The notes under the pieces are model-generated. The model ran no database searches. It had not been told where the DNA came from and saw only the letters and a program-made list of their open reading frames with translations. Made by a program: the position numbers and the translations under genes. Shown piece after piece: positions 60,338 through 64,000 of a stretch of DNA of 64,000 nt; the first letter of the stretch is position 1, and every line of letters begins with the position of its first letter. Source of the stretch: Lagopus muta (lineage: Eukaryota > Chordata > Aves > Galliformes > Phasianidae); assembly GCF_023343835.1 (NCBI RefSeq), contig NC_064440.1, positions 30,573,537 through 30,637,536 on the forward strand. The letters run 5' to 3'.

Positions 60338-61730
60338 TGTATGGGAACTGCTGAGTCACGGACTGAACCTCTGATTGATCACCTGAGGTGAGATCTGAGT
60401 CAGCCAGAGGAGCACAGGTGAAGGCAATTCAGCTGTGCTGCCGGAAGGGATGGAGCCTGGCTGCACATCTCCTAGACCTATTTAAGAGCTGGCTGCCAGG
60501 GAGAAAGGATCTCTTCTGGAGATCTGCTCTGCTGGAGTTTTGTGAGTGAGCCCAGGATGGGGGTAAGCCTTCTATTTATTCTCAATTTGTTATTATAGAA
60601 TCACCAAGGTTGGAAAAGACCTATAAGATCATCCAGTCCAACTGTTCACCTATTCCCAATAGCTCCCACTAAACCATGTCCCTCAACACAACATCCAGCC
60701 TTTCCTTGAACACCCCCAGGATTGTTGACTCCACCACCTCCCTGGGCAGTCCATTCCAGTCCCTGACCACCCTTTCTGAAAAGTAATACTTCCTCATGTC
60801 CAGCCTGAGTCTTCCCTGCCGTAGCTTGAAGCCATTTCCTCTGGTCCTATCACTAATGACATGAGAGAAGAGGCCGACCCCCAGCTCACTACAACCTCCC
60901 TTCAGGAAGTTATAGAGAGCAGTGAGGTCTCCCCTGAGCCTCCTCTTCTCCAGGCTGAACATTCCCAGCTCCTTCAGCCTCTCCTCATATGGCCTGTGTT
61001 CCAGACCCCTCACCAGCTTTGTTGTCCTCCTTTGAACACATTCCAGGGCCTCAATGTCTTTCTTGCAGTGAGGGGCCCAAAACTGGACAGAGTAATCGAA
61101 GTGCAGCCTCACCAGTATTGAGTACAGGGGAACAATCACCTCTCTGCTCCTGCTCGCAACACGGTTTCTGATGCAAGCCAGGATGCCATTGGCCTTCTTG
61201 GCCGCCTGGGCTCACTGTCGGCTCCTGTTCAGCCGAGCATCAATCAATACCCCCAGGTCCATTTCTTCTGCAGGAAATGCAGTCCTCCAGCCACAGCACC
61301 CTAAGCCTGTAGCGTCGCCTGGGGTTGTTGTAGCTGAAGTGCAGGACCCAGCATTTGGCCTTGTTGAAACTCATCCCATTGGCTTTAGCCCAGCTCTCCA
61401 GCCTGTCCAGATCCCTCTGTATGGCCTCGCTACCCCCAGGCAGATCCACACTTCCAGCCAATTTGGTGTCATCTGCGAATTTACTGAGGGTGCAGTCGAT
61501 GCCCTCATCCAGGTCATCAATAAAGATATTGAAGAGGACAGGCCCCAGCACCGACCCCTGGGGAACACTACTCACGACTGGTCGCCAGCTGGATTTAACT
61601 CCATTCACCACCACTCTCTGAGCCCGGCCCTCCAGCCAGCTCCTTACCCAGCTGAGAGTGCACCCATCCAAGCCCCATTAAATATGTTGATATTCTGTAT
61701 CTTACTATCACTTACACTTCTATAAACTGC
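60338..61730 (+). mobile_element. LTR related to the 17,695 element, interrupted by a CR1
   Basis: Starts TGTATGGGAACTGCTGAGTC, the same 5' end as the minus-strand LTR at 18,054, and keeps the TATTTAAGAGCTGGCTGCC box region. The match breaks at about 60,595, where a CR1 begins, and weakly resumes after the CR1 with TATGTTGATATTCTG to about 61,730. It is more diverged than the copy in B1. The 3' boundary is uncertain. Confidence 0.65.
60596..61676 (-). mobile_element. CR1 LINE, about 1.1 kb, with reverse-transcriptase motifs
   Basis: A minus-strand CR1 with its 3' end at 60,596. Frame 61,671-61,240 carries [20 protein letters not shown] and the catalytic FADDTK motif; frame 61,139-60,669 carries the C-terminal segment ([20 protein letters not shown] to [11 protein letters not shown]). 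The two are separated by a frameshift, so the copy is inactive. It is nested in an older LTR. Confidence 0.93.
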
Positions 61731-61840
61731 TTCTTCCATGTTCTTTTTCTCCTGTAACTTAATAATGAATGTTACTACAGCAGAACAAAAAGCAGCGGTA
61801 GTTATGTCCTTCTCAGTGTCCTTAACTTCTTTACTTTTAG

Positions 61841-62007
61841 ATGCACAGATGCTGATGAAGCAGGAAGTGATCTACGAAGGTCACATTCAATCTTGGAACT
61901 TTGCCCCTGCTCCCTTGGGTGCCATCTTGATTGTCAGAATCAAATTGAAGAGGCAAAACATTTAAACAGGGAAGTGGAAATCAATATGTCTTCAAAATCA
62001 GTTAATG
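61841..62007 (+). other. Candidate coding exon of an unrecognised gene
   Basis: An acceptor TTCTTTACTTTTAG is followed by 167 bases open in one frame (DADEAGSDLRRSHSILELCP, then CQNQIEEAKHLNREVEI) and a donor-like AATG|GTAAAA. The peptide looks like real protein, with an amphipathic EEAKHLNREV segment. No neighbouring exon was found in the window, and I do not know the family. It may be an exon of an adjacent gene or a relic. Confidence 0.3.
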
Positions 62008-62009
62008 GT

Positions 62010-63635
62010 AAAACATAGCACTTAAACCAGAAAACCCCAAAATCTCACCAGTGAACAGCAGCCAAAAAAAAAAGTCAATGTGTGTTCTTCATTATTAAAA
62101 TCACACTTTGAAAGAGACAGATGAAATAAAATGTGGAGATGCATTATCAAAGAATGTCTTAGATGGGAAATGGGGATTCTCATCCTTTTATTGCACCCTG
62201 TTTGCTAGTTGGCATTTTGTACAACAGGAAGATATTTGTTTGACTGCTTGAACAAATAGGTGTTGAGTGAAATACTGGGTGCTGTGTTCTGTGTGCTCTG
62301 TTGTGGATGTCCCTGCTGTGGAGCCATTCAAGGCAAGGGTGGGTTATGCTTCAGGACAGCCTGTCCTAGTGGTAGGCAACCCTGCCCTTCGGAGGTGAAT
62401 TGGAGCTCAGTTATCTTTAAGGTCCCCTACACCTCAGTTGTTGTAGGACTCTGAACTTGTTCTTCATGTCTTTATTTTGTTGTGCTAAAATAGCTGGGAT
62501 GATTAACTGTAAAGCGAATGAATCCTAAGAGGATGATGGAAGATGTTAAGAAATACGTTCATTTAATAATAACCAAACTAAAATACTGATTTCATGACTC
62601 TGTAGTAATGACAGCAGAAAGATTCTCTTTTGAACTTCAAAAGCTTTTGTATTACAAATTTTGGTGTCATTGAGGACTCATGTCGGATCTACTGTTTTCT
62701 CCTGTAAGTACTTTATATAGAGTAAAGTACCTTGCTCGATATATTATGGCCAGTGGTAGAGGGAGGATGTGGAGAAAGGGTAGTTGATAGTGGAAATTAA
62801 AAAGAGACTCAGCTACAGTGATTTATATGGTCGATTTCCATCAGCACATCTATGTTCTAGGTTTAAAGTAGTCACAGTTCATTCATAGTGACTGTTCTTA
62901 CAGTAAATTCAGCTGCTTTTCATTCATTAATGAGGTAGTAGTTGTTTGTTTACTATCTTTCTAATATTGCTTTCTGGTTGCTGTTTATTTTTTCGTTCTT
63001 CAGAATATAGCAGATGAGAATGGAAAATGGGAAATGAGAATATTAGCACTGTAGAAGAGCACAGTAAAAAAGCACAAAGAAGTGATGATCACTGTATTTC
63101 ATTTCTCCATTGGGTTAAGTGTGTTATCCAGGGGAAGGATGTCTTGTGATTTGTGTATTGTCAGATAATTTGGAAGAGAGCTAAAGAGCATGGGCAACTT
63201 GAGATAATATACATATTTTAATAAACTGTAACTGTGAAACTTTTAGGTGCTGTAGAGTTATTTAAAGATCTTATTTTGTCACGCTGATTTCAAGAGTATT
63301 ACTCCACTGAGTTAGTAGAAATGGGAGGATTTGGCTAGCTTGAGTCAACTGTAATAAGATTTCAGCCTGGTAGTCAAAATGAATGTTACCTTTCAGTTTG
63401 AACCTGTAATGTTGAAGCTTCATAAACAAAAGAATTTAGGTTTTGTAACTTTTTTTTTTAAATCAAATTAAATGTTTTCTTACGTTTGACTTCAATGAAG
63501 AAGTATGGTATGCTATATGAATCATTTTGAAGGCTGTTTGGAGACAATTCAAGCTAGTTTTCAGAATAAATCTTCTTATCTTCTGTCTCACAACTTTCTA
63601 AATTACGGGTAACCTAAAAAGTAGAGGCTAATAGC
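62010..63635. other. Unassigned AT-rich sequence
   Basis: No repeat family, exon or RNA gene recognised. Confidence 0.45.
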
Positions 63636-63639
63636 AGGG

Positions 63640-63700
63640 GCATGATGGTATAGCGGTGTCTTGCCTGCCAATTAGTTAACTGAGGTTCATTGTTTTAGAA
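63640..63700 (+). pseudogene. tRNA-Gly-like relic
   Basis: GCATGATGGTATAGCGGTG resembles the 5' half of tRNA-Gly with an A box (TGGTATAGCGG). TTGCCTGCCA matches its anticodon arm with anticodon GCC. The variable and T-arm part is decayed (GGTTCATTG instead of GGTTCGATTCC), and no acceptor pairing or terminator follows. At best this is a tRNA pseudogene or tRNA-derived SINE head. Confidence 0.3.
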
Positions 63701-64000
63701 AAAGGGATCGGCAGATAACTTCATCATTCTTTAACAAAACCTTCCAGTATTTTTTTTAAATACTCTAATGAATTTAGTCCCTGCCTTAGTTTATGAACCA
63801 GGGGCCAAATATGAAAGTTTAGCACCTGGAGAAACTTCTGGAGGGCTGTAGATTAGGTGACCTGTAGTGACTGCTCATCCCACTTAGTTTTTCCTCTGAA
63901 ATGCTTTTATAACCCTACCGATGTCAAAAGGGGAAGCTAGAGAGCCTTGCAACCCTTCAGCAATGTTTCCTGCCTTGTAGCAGCTATGAAGAAGTTGTCA

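Overview
This is vertebrate nuclear DNA, most likely from a bird and probably a galliform such as chicken. The reasons are a ten-coding-exon gene with GT-AG introns and a CpG-island promoter, repeated insertion of CR1-type LINEs (the dominant avian retroelement) and GC-rich minisatellites of the kind seen near avian chromosome ends. Species is inferred from repeat families and protein similarity, not proven.

The one intact gene is ZC3H15 (DRG family regulatory protein 1), on the minus strand from 13,593 to 3,377. All ten coding exons can be joined into an uninterrupted 430-residue protein with two CCCH zinc fingers. It has a CpG-island promoter at about 13.2-14.0 kb. Introns and flanks hold CR1 fragments and solo-LTR-like elements.

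The right part carries a broken partial duplicate of the 5' end of this gene. Segment B (promoter, exon 1 and 5' flank; 12,875-20,288) recurs in direct orientation at 50,873-56,102, with the start codon and splice donor of exon 1 destroyed. The adjoining segment A (exon 2 and the neighbouring part of intron 1; about 12,200-12,875) recurs in inverted orientation at 58,548-59,235, next to a palindrome with perfect 30-bp arms at its core. The duplicate was therefore split and rearranged at one point in intron 1.

Between the two B copies lies a 30-kb block unlike its surroundings. From 20.3 to 27.5 kb it is GC-rich: CR1 fragments, a purine block, a C-rich tract, four minisatellites, and a degenerate telomere-like stretch with G-rich then C-rich strands meeting head to head. 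From 27,484 to 50,278 it is a macrosatellite of 18 GC-core-bearing monomers. Seventeen core-to-core intervals are either 1,278-1,307 bp (14 of them) or 966-970 bp (3). The plus strand is A-rich and T-poor, except for a roughly 250-bp GC core in each monomer. Each monomer also carries a strong splice-donor-like motif. An LTR-like stretch joins the array to the second B copy. The macrosatellite and the rearrangement around it are the best candidates for something undescribed.

From 56.1 to 64 kb there is mostly unassigned sequence, the inverted exon-2 fragment, an LTR interrupted by a CR1, two or three exon-like open stretches of unknown identity, and a weak tRNA-Gly-like relic. Almost all long open frames inside the satellite are composition artefacts.
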